Shown piece after piece: positions 26,710 to 39,400 of a stretch of 64,000 bases of DNA. The notes beneath the pieces are model-generated. The model saw nothing but the letters and a program-made list of their open reading frames with translations, was not told the origin of the DNA and ran no database searches. Where the stretch lies: NCBI GenBank assembly GCA_050084985.1, contig JBITNC010000001.1, positions 55,924,001 to 55,988,000 on the forward strand. The letters run 5' to 3'. Each line of letters starts with the position of its first letter. Position 1 is the first letter of the stretch. Made by a program: the position numbers and the translations under genes. Origin of the DNA: Nageia nagi (taxonomy: Eukaryota > Pinophyta).

Positions 26710-27532
26710 TGTTTACTCAAAAAATAACCTTGCAAGCATACAAAATAAGAGATGTTACAACCAACAAAACTCTTTATTGATCTTTGGTATAAAATTAAAT
26801 TTTGATTATAGATTTGTCTCACATGGAGTGCTTAAGTACAATAAATAATATGAGCCTCTTGGAGGCCTTCTTTGCCATTGTTTGAAATCTCCAAGTAATG
26901 TTTTGTGAAACTTGCAGAAGAAAGAGAATAATGTTGATTACTTATTTTTGTTGGTTCTTTGGCTCTTTTTTTCTCAAATCAGCTATTGTTTCTATAAATC
27001 TTATACATACATAAAAAAATAACACATCAAAACATACCTAATCATGCTATGAAATCAAAAGAAGTAAGCATAAATGAACATATATGTAAAAAAAATAGTA
27101 AATGCAATATACTTAAAACTCTGTATGTAGTTCAATAGCATAAGGTTTCATTTAATCTTGGTCCGCCATTATTCTCCTTAAATAAAGTTTAATTTATAGA
27201 TTTTCAAGGTGGTTAAGGTTGCTATTTTGGAGAAAAGGATGGGATAAAAAATCTCATCTAGTCTTGTCACATGTTCTATCCATGTAGGGAAGGAAAAGGA
27301 TCAAGGATGACTCATCCTTGATCTACTAGTTTGTTTCCCTAGGCATCATATTTTTTCTATTTTTATTTCGATTTTCTATTTGCAAGGTCAATGGTGATTG
27401 TTGTTATGGATAATCAATGATTATACTTGGTCACCAATGATTAACAAATTTTTAGCAAACTTTATTATTTGCTTAAATTTTTATCCTCTTATTTTGTTTA
27501 TTAAAAGAGGGGTTATTTTTTAGGTGTCCACA
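26710..27532 (-). repeat. Element B 5' LTR
   Basis: About 823 bp. On the minus strand it begins TGTGGACACCTAAAAAATAA, a start common to many plant Gypsy LTRs, and ends TAAACA. Its inner 630 bp match 17552-18182. The outer 190 bp (27341-27532) have no counterpart in the truncated 3' copy. Confidence 0.75.
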
Positions 27533-28110
27533 AGTTGATAAATAAATTCTTGAATAATAGAATAAGAGGAGTAATCTAACACCAATTCAAGTTTTAGCCT
27601 AGATTTCCCTTCTAACTGTTGGTCTTTGAAAACTACAATCTCATAGCCTTGTTGACTATGCTTGAGTGCAAGAGCATATAGCAACTCAGGGTAGGTGAAT
27701 GATTCATAGGGCACATAATAGGTTAGGTCCTATTCAATCATCACATCTCTTTGATTCAACAAGTGAATTCCCTTTTCTAGCAACCTCAAGCTTTAGCAAT
27801 TGCAATAGGATCTACATGCTAGGTATCCATGTGATTTATCACCTCCATCTCCATCCAGTTGATTCTAGGAGCATTTTTTAGGTATTCATTTTGAATAGAA
27901 AGTAGATTGGCATATACCCCCTCATTCTCAACCTCATTTGGTAGTTTTGTCATCATCATGGTATTTGCAATCTTTTTTGTAATGTAATTTAATATCAAAA
28001 TCATAAAAACTTGCAATATTAGGCTCTACAACTCTTTTCTTCCTCACTCAAAAATTTGGTGCTCTAAAAATGCTAAGTGAAGGATAGGAAGGTCTAGGAT
28101 CATATCTTAT
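27533..28110 (-). pseudogene. Element A accessory ORF, N-terminal part
   Basis: The stretch at 27533-27714 reads PYESFTYPELLYALALKHSQ, then VFKDQQLEGKSRLKLELVLD and YSSYSIIQEFIY. It aligns with the start of the C accessory protein (FIPHRCLPAPELVELVKKGF, then LGKIVLSLDPLSIEKAFN). Upstream, 27714-28110 holds frame-shifted pieces rich in charged residues. The ORF continues at 17551 on the other side of element B. Dead by stops. Confidence 0.6.
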
Positions 28111-28149
28111 TTTCCTAAGGTTTGTGGTTGATGTGTCTAATAATGGCAA

Positions 28150-31100
28150 TTAATGTTTAGGGAACATTGGGTTTCATGCATTATACAATGTCATGGATGA
28201 TAGATGGGAAGTAATTAATTTGAAGTGTGTTAAACTAAGATTGGGATATCATGTACAATTGGTGGTCTATATGAGGAGATCATTTCCTTAAATGCTATCC
28301 TTTTTATTAGATAGTTTACATCAAGTGATCCCAACTCCACACCATGCTTAGTTAATGGTTTGCATTAATTACTATTTACCTCATAAAATTTGCATATCCT
28401 TTCAATTTTGTTTTCACAAAGTATATGCACTATACAATTTTGAAAGTGTTGTGTGATCACCCTATCACATGGTAGTGTTTCAAATAGATCCATTAATTAG
28501 GATAGGTAGTTCTCAAGACCCAATGATGTCTTATAATTTGAATTCATTACTTTTTATGGCTTAAGTAATGATATAGGACATACTCCATAGAGATTCAAAT
28601 TTATAATGTCTCTCAAGATTTACTCTTTCTTCATCCCATTTGAGGATGATGTATCCTATTTCAAACTTAACTTGGTAAGACTCTTTTCAAACCATTTCTT
28701 GACTATTTATTGTTGATGTTGGAAGAAATCATATGCTTTATTTTGATCTTTTTATAACTTTAAAAGTTGATTAAACCTTGCTTGTATTGGTTCATAGTCA
28801 AAGTCTTCTAATTTTTATAGAATTTTTAATGCAAGTAGCTCAAAATGAATTGGTAGTACAATTATTTTACCATATACTAAAGCATATGAGGAAGTATTAA
28901 TAGCTAACTTAATACTAATTCTATATAACCATAATGCATAGTCCAATTATGTATGCCACTATCTGGGATTCCCTTCAATTGTTCTCTTGATAATCTAGGT
29001 TAGGTTCTTCTTTGTTGACTCAACTAACCCATTCCTATGTAGGTAGGAATTTGAAGAGAATAGCCAATATATCCCATACTTAGCAACAAAGTCTGACAAA
29101 TTGGCACCAATGAATGTAGAACCATTGTCTAACACAATAGTCTATGGGACACCAAAGTGAGTAATTATTCTTTTGATCATTTCTATTACTACCTCCTAAT
29201 TTGCATTTTTGCATGGTATAACTTTTGACCATATTATGAAGTAATTTGTTGCAATCAAGATAAACTTATGGCTCATTGAATAATTTGGGTTTATAACACC
29301 AATGAAATCTAGACCCCATTGTTGGAAAGGTTCTTCAACCACCATAGGATTAAGAGGAATAGTATCTTGTCTCCTTTTTCCCACATACCTATTACATTTG
29401 TCACATTCCTAGGCTATCTTGAATGAATCCTAAAATATGGTAGGCCATTAGTACCCAACTTGTAATAATTTTGCTATAGTAGTTGGACCACTGTAATGTC
29501 CTTTAGAGAATCTATAATGAAATTCATGCAATATTCTTTGAGCTTCATCATGAGTTACACATCTCAATAAGGTTTGATCAAAGTTTTTTCTATAAAGATT
29601 ATCATCTATCATTACAAGTTTCAAAGCCTACATCTTAAATCTTCTTCTCTAAAATCTATCCAAATATTCAAGACATTTATCGATCTAAAAAATAGAAAAT
29701 AAATTATTTTATCCAATCACTTTCTTTATTAAGATGCTCTTCCTCTTCAATAATAGCAATCATATGTGAGGCTTCTATTATTTTTTCACAAATATCCCTT
29801 CCTCTAACAAACTTGGTTTAATTTCCACATCATATTCCATTATTTTTGTAATACAACTAGCTTTTTGTTCACCCAATTCTCTTTGAATGACATAATTTCT
29901 CACATTAGGGTGAATAGTATATACAAGGATTTTATTATGGGACACATAATTTTAAACTTATTAAGTCCTTTAATTATGAAAACACTTGCTTTTCAATAAA
30001 TGAATACCTTTTTGATGTTGGTGTAGTGTTTGGTTATGAAGGTAATCAAATGTTCTTTTTTACCATGTTTCTATGCTAGAACTGTAACAAAACTTTTATT
30101 TGCTCCATATGCATACATAATGAAATCTTTTAAAAATTCTTGATTTTTCAAAACATGAGCTTCTATTATATCCTTTTTTATGTCCTTAAAAGCTTGCTTT
30201 GCTTATCATGACCAAGAGAATACAATATCTTTCTTCAACATTATAGTAATAGGAGAAACAATTTCTAAAAAATCATTGATAAATTTTCTAATAAAATTGA
30301 TTTAACCAAGGAAATATTACAAGGCTTTTTTGTTGTAAGGGAGTGGTAATACTTCAATAGCTTTGACTCTATTTTATCCAATCACTTTTCTGAGACAATA
30401 TGTCCAAGTAATTTTCCTTGGTTATCCATAAATTTTTTTTTTTTGGATTTATTAAAATCTTAAACTTTATACATTTTCCAAAGACTTTTCTGAGATGTTC
30501 CAAGTTATCTTTTCTACTCTTACAAAATGCTATGATACCATCCAAATAGACTAAGGTAATCTTATTTATTAGATCACTAAATGCATGTTCCATGGCCCTT
30601 TGAAATGTAGCTCACATTAGAAAGACAAAAGGGCATTCTCTAAAAAGCAAATGTCCTCCATTTATTGTGAATGCAATTTTGTATTAGTCATCATCTTTTA
30701 CCCAAATTTGATTAAATCCAGAGTGGCCATCAATCATAGAAAAGTAGAATGTTCCAAATACATTATGTAATATTTATTCCATGGGAGGAAGAGTATAATT
30801 ATCTTTAAGAGACACTTGGTTTAGATTTATGAAATCTACACATAATCTGATCTCCCCACTCTTCTTTCTAACTAGGACTAAATTGGCAACCTAAGAAGAA
30901 TGCTTAATAGGGTAAATAATTTTTGAATCAAGTAGTTTGATTAGTTCTTGCTTCATGGCTTCTTGTATTTTTGGATTAACTGATTCTATTTTTTCCTATA
31001 TGGTTTAGTTTCTAGTTCAATCTTAATGATGTGTTGGATAATGTCTTTATCACATGTCTTCAATTCATCATAAGTCTAGGCAATTTTTTTTGAAAATTGA

Positions 31101-32640
31101 TGATAGATCTGAAACATGATTTCTTTTTCTTTTTAAGAGCACTATGATCTAATATTTATATATTTCTTAGGTTCTACTTCCAAATTAACATTATTTTTCT
31201 TTTGAATGGCCAAGAATTTGACCTTTTGAACATATTTTGAATCAAATAATCTTTCAAAAGAGAGTAAGCCTTTTGGTATGACATTATTTTTGAGTTGAAT
31301 TACATCTGATTCTTAGAAATAGTTAGGTATTTCTTGAATACCAAAAGTATGAGCTATTGCTTCATCTAATAAAACATTCATGATATTCTCATTAGAGTCA
31401 AATACCTACTAGAAGTTTGCTACATTAGGAACTATTGGTCTATTTTGGAATTTGACTCCTAATCTTCCTCTTTTGTAATGGGTCAGATTATAATGTGCCC
31501 CTTTACTAGCAAGTGCATTAGCAATTTGATTATACCTTCTAATAATAGATATAAAATTGATATCCAAGAATGACTCTAGCAAATTCCATACTCTATTTTT
31601 ATAGGTCTTCAAATAATGATATTTTGCACTAATCTAGTTTCTTACTTGCTTAATAACTAGTTCAGAATCACCATGTACAACTAGACATTTGATGCCAATA
31701 ATGATTGATTTATATAACCTCAAACAAATGGATTCATACTTAGCAACATTATTTGTACAAATCCATATGAATCTAAATGAAAATATTATTATATGTTCTC
31801 TAATGATTTAAAAATAACACCATCTTCACATCCATGTTTACACGTAGGTCCATCAAAATACATTATCCATACCTCATGCTCCCTTTTAGCTGTAATTAAA
31901 ATTGGATGGACATTTTTATGTAAATAATAGTTTCACATACCAATGTCTATGACATGATAATTTAGGTCTTTTTATGAAAGGATTTCTAGTTGTAGTAGTG
32001 TTTCTCTACATGCATCCTTTTCAAATACTTCTACAAGTTTAAGGTCATTCATACAGTTCTACTCTATGATCTTCTTAAGAAGAATAATTTTAGTGCTCTC
32101 ATTCAAAATCTTGACTTATTTATTTTGGAAGGGAAGTAAAAGGTGTGCATAATTCAAAGCCAAGTACCCTCCCAATTTAGTAGTGAATACTCTAGATAAA
32201 CAAATTCTGAATAAGGGTGAAAGATCAACAAAATAATATCTTGAATGATATAGATATAAGGGAATGCATTAAGATTATTGAAACTCCTTTAACTACTACT
32301 AACAACATATACAGATAAAGAATCCAATTTTATGACACCATCAATGCATTTAATGATATACAATTTCATTTTATTTGCAACTACTTTTGGAATTATGGTA
32401 ATAGCAACTTTGGTATCTATAATACAGTTATTAACTACCCAACCTTCTAGTATAAGAGAAAGATAAAAAGTTGGAGGTCTTATTATACCTATAGGAGTTG
32501 GAGGGACATCATCAAATATTTCAAAGATAATATTACCTTAATTTACCCTTTTCATATTATTTTTTAACTTCAAAGCTTCTTGCAAAAGGTCCATTTAACC
32601 TAGAATCCTTAATGCATCAAACATTGTTATTTTAGAAGGT
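28150..32640 (-). pseudogene. Element A pol: protease, RNase H, reverse transcriptase, integrase
   Basis: Reading the minus strand from 32640 down. Protease at about 32150-32600: the active-site region is decayed (DTKVA where DSGA is expected), followed by FTTKLGGYLALNYAH. RNase H-like domain at about 31410-31960: MYFDGPTCKHGCEDG, GIKCLVVHGDSELVIKQV and NQIANALASKGAHY. Reverse transcriptase at about 30150-30950, with IDGHSGFNQIW-like and LVYLDGIIAF patches; the catalytic YxDD is YLDG at 30530-30560. A degraded second RNase H-like stretch (KHGKKEHLITFI) sits near 30050. Integrase at about 28500-29600: a decayed zinc region, then GKRRQDTIPLNPMVVEEPFQ and WGLDFIGVINPN (29196-29384), ending with ILKWDEERVNLERHQKFESL (one stop), the same tail as in C. 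Placing RNase H before reverse transcriptase is unusual. Many stops. Confidence 0.75.
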
Positions 32641-34400
32641 CTTTTCTTCAATTCTTCTATAATGTTATATGGGGCATATGGGATAAAATTACTTATTTTA
32701 TAGGTTGATGAGCTCTAAATTTTTGAGTGGATTTTTCTTTGTGATGATCAATGATAAATGGATATCCTAATGGATGAGGCATGTCATTCTCTAGGATTTT
32801 TTTTCTGGTTGCTATCAAATTTATTGCTACAAAGGTAGTATTACTTGAGTTTTGTGGAATACAACCTAGATGTGTGGGAAGTTGATTTTCTTGATTCTAT
32901 GGTTGAATCATAGGATCCTTAGTTCTTTTTATTTTAGTTCATTGGAATAACTTACTGATTTTGTTGAGTTTCTTGGGACACTTGCTAGGCCATCGAAGAT
33001 GAGGCTCTAGTTTGTATATAATTGGCTTATTCTTTATCATAGCACAAAAGCCAAAAATTAACCATGGTAAGGTCAGTAGTAGGATCCAATGCAAGTTCCA
33101 CCATTTGGTATGAATGTAACCTAAGTATTGGTGTTGATAGATGACACATGAGTTTGGGAAATAAGGAGCTAAACATGGAGGGCACTATTTTATAATACTT
33201 AAAGCATCATCCATGCAAAACTTGTAATAATTGTGTTGTAATTTTCTTTTGAGCATAAAGTTACTTTGGTGGGTTATTCTTGGGCTAAAATCTAGGCTAA
33301 TACTGATTATCATATCTTCTATAATTAAAACCTTGATTTTGCCTCTCTTGAAGAGTGAGCTTATTAGTAAGATTTTTAATAAGCACCTCCAACTACCTTA
33401 TCCTCTCTTCCTTTTGAGATTTAGAATTAGTATTTTTACTTGTAGATGCAAGAGTAGGTAGTGCTAGTACTTGATTTTGAATAGTAGGTTTAAGAGGAGG
33501 TGGTAATTCCAACACTCCAAGATGAGAAATTTATGGAGTTTATTTAGGAGGTAGATTAGGAAACAAAAGCATGATGTTTCTTGGTTGCATATTTCCAAAG
33601 GATACCTATGTATGCTCAAAGGTTTTAGCTATTTGGTAAACATCTAAAAAGGTATCTCATGACATAACAATAAGCATATTAAGATCAAGAAGGAAGGCTC
33701 TTCTATAATATAATAGAGCTTGTGCATTTGTTGTTCTAATCCTTGCAAGAATAGATTTCTATGTTTTCTCAAATGTGATATTAAAATGATCAATAGATTC
33801 ATGAGGGTGTCTCTTGATACATGCTATGAGACTTAGGAAGGTGTTATCACCACCATCTATAGGAAATATTTTAATCAGAGTTTGACATAACTCTCCCCAT
33901 GTATTTATAGATTAAGAGGTTAGAGTTTTGAACCATTCAATTTCTTTACCTTCAAATGAATATGATAGCAATTTGGTCATTACCATTTCATTAGTGATAT
34001 CAAAGCTTTAATCCAAAAGAGAAACATCTTGACAATGCTCATATGGTGTTTTACCAATCCATCATACTTAGAAAAAAAATTGAAAGTTGCTTGAGAAATG
34101 GCTGGTGAATTAGCAATGACTACAAAAGGATGGCCATTATTCTAAGAAGGGAAATTAGCAAGGGTAGGTTGAGCCATATTTGGACCAATTGAGTTAGGTG
34201 AAGGAACTTCTAGGAGAGAATCAAACATGATTGATAATGGAACAACCTTTAAGGGAATTTGTGAGGATAAAATTTAAGAAATCTTTAACCTTGTCCTCCT
34301 ATGAGGAACTAACAACTCTTGAAATTTGGGCTATTTAAGGGAATTTCTAGCACTACTTCTAGTAAGTTTGCATTTTGAGGTGCCATAATAAGTTATAGCT
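32640..34400 (-). pseudogene. Element A gag remnant
   Basis: Minus-strand Gag traces in several frames. LLYYRRAFLLDLNMLIVMS and DTFLDVYQIAKTFEHT (33600-33740) align with ALMYYLRSFPPDLSLQIQNS and NTFPEVYRQAVYAESYL in the Gag of element C. A basic stretch with repeated NN and RR residues follows (33290-33420). The zinc knuckle is not readable. It lies directly downstream of the primer site, as expected for gag. Confidence 0.65.
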
Positions 34401-34453
34401 AATCAAAAAAAGATATCTAGCCTATTCATGCCTACTAAATATGGAATTTAGCT

Positions 34454-34472
34454 CATCCCATTAGGTGTGCCA
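34454..34472 (-). promoter_or_regulatory. Element A primer-site-like sequence
   Basis: Minus strand TGGCACACCTAATGGGATG, preceded by TTTT, about 9 nt inside the 5' LTR. Element C has the same kind of site, TGGCATGCCCAGTGGGACC, 11 nt inside its 5' LTR. The pair supports the orientation of both elements. I cannot name the primer tRNA from sequence alone. Confidence 0.55.
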
Positions 34473-34481
34473 AAAATAGAC

Positions 34482-34755
34482 TATTCTACTCAAGGGTTTG
34501 TTTTAGTTGTGTTCTCCATTGCTCACAATATTAGGTCTCTTGAAAGAGCAAAAGGTGGTGGGGATACACTCATGTTGGTTTTCTACTCAATATTTGGGTT
34601 CTAGGCTAGTTCCTTTATATTATAAAGTTTAAAAGTAATAGGAAAGAGATAAAATGGCTAAGGGTAATAGTAAAGAGACAAAGATTAAGAGTAACAAGAA
34701 AGAAATGAACACATTAGATTAAAAAGAAAGTAATATTATATAGCCCAAGCATTAC
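34482..34755 (-). repeat. Element A 5' LTR, inner part
   Basis: Matches the inner end of the 3' LTR copy (12314-12590), including GAGCAAAAGGTGGTGGGGAT and GAACACATTAGA. It is cut at 34755 by element C. Its last five bases, ATTAC, are the target duplication; the other copy is at 44938-44942 as GTAAT. Confidence 0.8.
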
Positions 34756-35345
34756 TGTTGATTAGGATTGTGTAATATATGCGCCGTGAACAATCTTAAC
34801 TAGAGTAAATCAAGAACAGACTATGGTGATAGTCTGATCTCCGAAGAAGGCCGGTTCCTTATACATTGGGTGTAGGAAAAGTAGCAGGAAAGAAAAATAA
34901 AAGAGTAGAGTGCGAGAAATTTAAGCAAAAGGTTAGGGTAACAAGAAAGGAAAATAAAAGGAGTAGAGTGCGAGGAATTTAAGCAAAGGCTTAGGGTAAT
35001 AAGAGAGAAAGCAAAGGTAAATCACTAGTTCAGCACGGGCTTTCACAGTGTGTGAAACCTTGGTCTGAATCTAGTGTAGCAGCTACAGTACAAGCTCTCA
35101 CTCTCAAATAGTTTCCCAACTTTACTCTACCATGTAGTAGACACAGTTATACTAGCAACTCGCGATTACCATTCAGGAAACAAGCCAAGCTACCACGATG
35201 TAACCAAATTAAGAATGATAATTACAAGTGCTAGACAAGAAAGGTCAAGATGGTTTCATATTACTGATAAAAACTACAGGTCTTCGAGAACAAATGTAAA
35301 GAGCAATACTAGGGCTTCCGACCCCTCTTTCACTTTATTTTCATA

Positions 35346-35353
35346 TATTTATA
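35346..35353 (-). promoter_or_regulatory. Element C LTR TATA box (3' LTR copy)
   Basis: Minus strand TATAAATA in the context CAGTATAAATATATG. The same box occurs at 43552-43559 (5' LTR, the functional position) and at 45725-45732 (solo LTR, plus strand). It confirms that transcription runs on the minus strand, in agreement with the coding frames. Confidence 0.7.
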
Positions 35354-35559
35354 CTGAAGAAATAATAGTTACAAGAAAATGAAAATAGAACGGTTTACAA
35401 AACGGCCTCAAGATTCTGGCCACTTCTAACTATCATCATACATACATGCCATTTGTCTGACAGTTACAAAACTGAGAATGTCGTGGAAGGTAACTACTTT
35501 TGTGACATCGTTATTTCAGAAAACTTTATTCACTGACTCCGGGCCTTTTGATCACCCCT

Positions 35560-36020
35560 TGCTGACCTCATCATCTCCGGAACCTGGTCTTTGCCAAAAT
35601 GTGACCATCTTATATTCTGTGGCATCATCATTTTATTCCGGAACACTTTACTTTCGGAACACTTAATTTACGATCTCTGGCTTCTTCAATTATCTCTTTG
35701 CTAACCTCATCATCTCCGGAACCCGGTCTTTTCCACAACTGAGCTTTATTCTTTCTTCTATGACATCACCATCTTATTCCAGAATGCTTTACTTCTACTG
35801 CCTCCGGCTTTTCAATTATCTCTTTGCTGACCTCATCATCTCCGGAACCCGGTCTTTTGCAAAACTGAGCTTTATTCTTTCTTCTATGACATCACCATCT
35901 TATTTTGGAACGCTTTACTTCCGCTGCCTTCGGCTTTTCAATTATCTCTTTGCTAACCTCATCATCTTCGGAACCCGGTCTTTTTCAAAACGTGACTATC
36001 TATCTTTCGTGACGTCATCG
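35560..36020 (-). repeat. U3 tandem repeats of about 126 bp with bZIP-like boxes
   Basis: The stretch CTCATCATCTCCGGAACC(C/T)GG recurs at about 35568, 35707, 35833 and 35958 (spacing 139, 126, 125 bp). Each unit also has a TGACATCA/TGGCATCA-type box and a TTCCGGAA-like box. The outermost box is a perfect TGACGTCA at 36010-36017, the palindromic core bound by plant bZIP factors. All three LTR copies share the array, upstream of the TATA box, so it is probably the enhancer. Confidence 0.75.
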
Positions 36021-36441
36021 TTGTATCCGGCCCGCTTTATTTATTCCAAAACTTCCAGAGATCTTAAAATGAACTCATAGTTACAAGTAAAGTACACTGG
36101 GGCTCTAAATAAATAAGTTATTATGTATGAATATACATTATGGCGACTTCTAGGGGAAAATTTCACCTTTATCAAAGAGGAATTTAGAACTCAGTCTGAA
36201 ACATAATAACAAAATGAAATCTGTTATTTCTGAACCTCTAAAAATTGCACAACCTTACCCCAACTTGCATGATTTTCTGAGAAGTCTTTTATTCTTGATT
36301 GGGCTAGAGCTGTGTTGTTCAAAATTTCGTAGGAGATTTGCCCGTATTTGTGCAACATCCACTGTAGGACCACTCCTTTATTGGCACATTGGTCAAAAAA
36401 TTCAAACAAAGTTGATGCATCAAAAGAATTCAGTAACAAAT

Positions 36442-39400
36442 CTATATCCTCCGTCTTTTGACTATCTTCATGATATATTTCAAAATTTCAGCCTTGGAGA
36501 TGAGTGAACTATCTTCCTTCCACAATTTTGGAAATCTTGCCTTAGATAATTTAGCTATTTCAGCTTTCTGGGTTTCTACCCCCTGCCACTGCTTGATTAA
36601 ATTATTTTTTATTTCTTGACACACCCATTTCCCGCGGACTGGGTGGTCAATCGTTGAGATCAACTCAACCCTATTTCCCACATTTAGGGCGTGAAGCTCT
36701 TCATCGGAAATTTCACTCAGCTTTTTCTTTGCCCTCTTTGCTATCTTCTCCATGGGGTCGATAGTGCTTTCACAGAGGCTGACACTTGCCTCTAATTTCT
36801 TCAACTCTGAAAAAGATAGATCAATGTGATCTCTGAGTTGAATCAGTTGTTTGATCTTTGGAGATAATTGCTCCTGGAATTTTTCTTTTATTCTGATCAA
36901 AAAATCTCTGTCCACCTTATTGACATTTGAATTCAGCTGCATCTGTGCGATGTCAGCATTTAAATCACCAATTATTGTCTCTCTTGCTGCTACTTCAGCT
37001 ATTTTGGTTGCAATTTCCACATTCTTCTGTGCTATGATCGCATCTTTCTCTGTTAGGCTATCTGCAGTCGGGGCGGTAGCTAAACTTGCTCTAAGAGCAG
37101 CTATGTTATTATTTGTAGCTTTTAATTTTAGCCATTGAGACTCTAATTATTGTTTCATTACTTCATTTGCCTTTTGGAGCTTATTATATTTGACCTCTAA
37201 TTTGGTCAATTCAGAATTGTTTAAGTCCACAGCAGTTTGCAACAGCTCGTTCTTATCACTCCGGGATATGCTCCTGGTATCTATCCTTACCCGAGTGTTC
37301 ATTGCAGATAAGTCACTTTGCCCCTCTTGATGGTCTTGGGTGATAGCAACTTCCAAAACTCTACTTTTGGCATCCACAGACGTCTGGAGCCTCACCGAAT
37401 TATCAAGTGTTAGGATTTTTTGCATTTGCTTCTGCATCCAGGCTTCTTGATTCTGCTTCAATTATTTGTACTGCTCCATGATCCCACTCACCGATACCTG
37501 CTGCCCAAATATTGCAATGAATGGGGAGGCCGCGCTTAGTTCTGGTGTGGAAGAGGATAACACCTATTGAATTGGTGTAACAGGGCTGGCTTGACTAGGG
37601 CTGGAGACACTGCTACTGAGTGTTGCGGGTATAGACAGCTCCGGAGTGGATGATGGAGGTGAAGATGGTACAAAGATGACACCAGTGGGGGGAGTGATGA
37701 GGGGAACTGATGAAGAGGAAGTGAGTTTAGGCCATGTGAATGGTGATGGCAAATTAGGAAGTGGTGGAAGGGTTGGTGATGTTGGGGATGAAGCGACAGT
37801 TATGGAAGGTGAGTAAGACGAAATGGGGGTGACTGTCAGAGGTGGAATGATTGTCAAGGGACCAAAAGAGACAACAGAGATAGGAGGAATAAAAGAAGAA
37901 AGCGTACCTATAGGAGTGGAGCTCCTCCTATTTTTACTTGGTGATTGAGGACCTTTTGCAGCTTTTCTCTTCACTGTATAGACCTTCCCCGGCCTTTTTC
38001 CCACTTCTTGGGAAGTCTCAGGTGTGGTCTCTCTAGTTTCTCCACTAACCTACTTTCTAGGGATAGGGGCTTGATCTGCCTTTGATGGTTGTTGCTGCTC
38101 CTCCCCAAAACTTGCTAACAAATCATCTGACGAGACATCTATAGGATGTTCAATCTACCACATCTCCTTAAATTTGTCATCCAAATCGGACTCCAAAGGG
38201 GCAAGCTTATTTCTGGACTCAACCCTGTATCGTACAAATGCTGCGATTTTCTCTTCACTCCACTTCTGTCTCCTCAGGGTAGTCAAGGATGCTTTTGAGA
38301 TGGAGTCCGTCTTGGGGTCGAAATTAACCTTCTTCTCATAAAAGCTCATCCATGGAGGTAGTAAATCTTTTAAAAGTAAGTTTCGGGGCATCACCCGATC
38401 TTCACTTGCTAGATTTCTCCACTGCTCGAGCTCCGGCCTTATATCTGCCTTGAAGCCCGGAGGATTAGGCTGGCTTCTCAATTTCTTGCCGAAAATATCC
38501 TCCAGGTCATACAACAAAAATTGGTTCATTTTTTTCAGTCTTAGTCCCAAAAGCTTTTGTTCTAGACCCTCATTTCTGCCCCTACTCTGCAACACCAAAT
38601 CGTGGACTCTAAGTGGGAGGCTATAAGTGACCCTCTTCTTTGCTGCTATCCCATACTTGGCATCTATGTAGTCCATCTGCCTGGCGAACTCCATGCTAAA
38701 AACCCAATCTATGACATGAATAGGTAGCAAAAATGGAGCCCCCAAAAAATTGTACAACCTTACGAAAGTCCCCTCCTCAGCAAAAAACCAATCTCCCGTC
38801 TCACCATGTGGCATCCTGAGGTATAGTTGGGAAGCAGCCGATAATCGTGGGATTGCTGGAGCCATTAAACTCATTGCTAGAAATAAAAAATGCTCCACAA
38901 AATTGTAATAATCAGCTCCCGTTCTAACTTCTTCAGTCCATCTATCTACAGATTTGAGGGACCCTTCCTCACTTTGCTTATTCAGGTTCATTTGAGAAAA
39001 ATAATCTGAATTCTGATGAATGAATAACCAAATAAGGTATGAGACGAAAGCGAAATGGGAACCTTCCTCTATTCTTTGTAGCTGCTTAGAGATTCCATTT
39101 GAAATGGCAACTAACCAGTTATAAATAATGGGGGATCTTGGGTGGGATATCAGATACGCTATGGTCAGCTTGCTAAGGGAAATGTATCTGTCAGATTGCT
39201 CTCCTGCAGCAATTGACAACATGGACAGTAACAACTGAGCATGTGTGTTAAAATTGGCTAGTAAGAGTTTTGACTGGGGAACTTCTTTGAAGCTCATTGC
39301 ACCCTCTGCATTCTTGTTTAGCCACGCTAGAAGGTTCTTTCTTAGATTAACACTTGGCCTTGTATCCCAATTTACTGCCATGGGAGTGGATTGAGGTGGC

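Larger units (their letters stand above)
17552..27532 (-). mobile_element. Element B: Ty3/Gypsy element nested in A
   Basis: LTR copies at 17552-18182 and 26710-27532 bracket minus-strand gag, protease and reverse transcriptase remnants. It interrupts the A accessory ORF, whose two halves lie at each side. RNase H and integrase are missing. In their place, and over part of the 3' LTR, is a 1.45-kb segment of different origin (18183-19638). No exact target duplication could be read: the left flank is AACCA and the right flank AGTTG. Confidence 0.75.
34756..36137 (-). repeat. Element C 3' LTR
   Basis: 1,382 bp, TG at 34756 and CA at 36136-36137 on the plus strand (on the minus strand it starts TGTATATTCATACAT and ends CCTAATCAACA). 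A TATA box at 35346-35353 on the minus strand divides U3 (about 780 bp) from R/U5 (about 590 bp). It matches 42963-44343 and, inverted, 44943-46321. Confidence 0.93.

Noticed and set aside
17547-27537. Target duplication of element B
   Set aside because: Flanks AACCA and AGTTG do not match. The partial likeness of the left flank to the reverse complement of the right is too short to use.
35478-36080. Plus-strand ORFs in the element C LTR (and copies at 43678-44184 and 44999-45601)
   Set aside because: They arise from the 126-bp U3 repeats and recur in every LTR copy on the non-coding strand.
36224-36439. 71-codon minus-strand frame just after the accessory ORF
   Set aside because: It is in a different frame from the accessory ORF, short, and has no pattern; probably 3' untranslated sequence.
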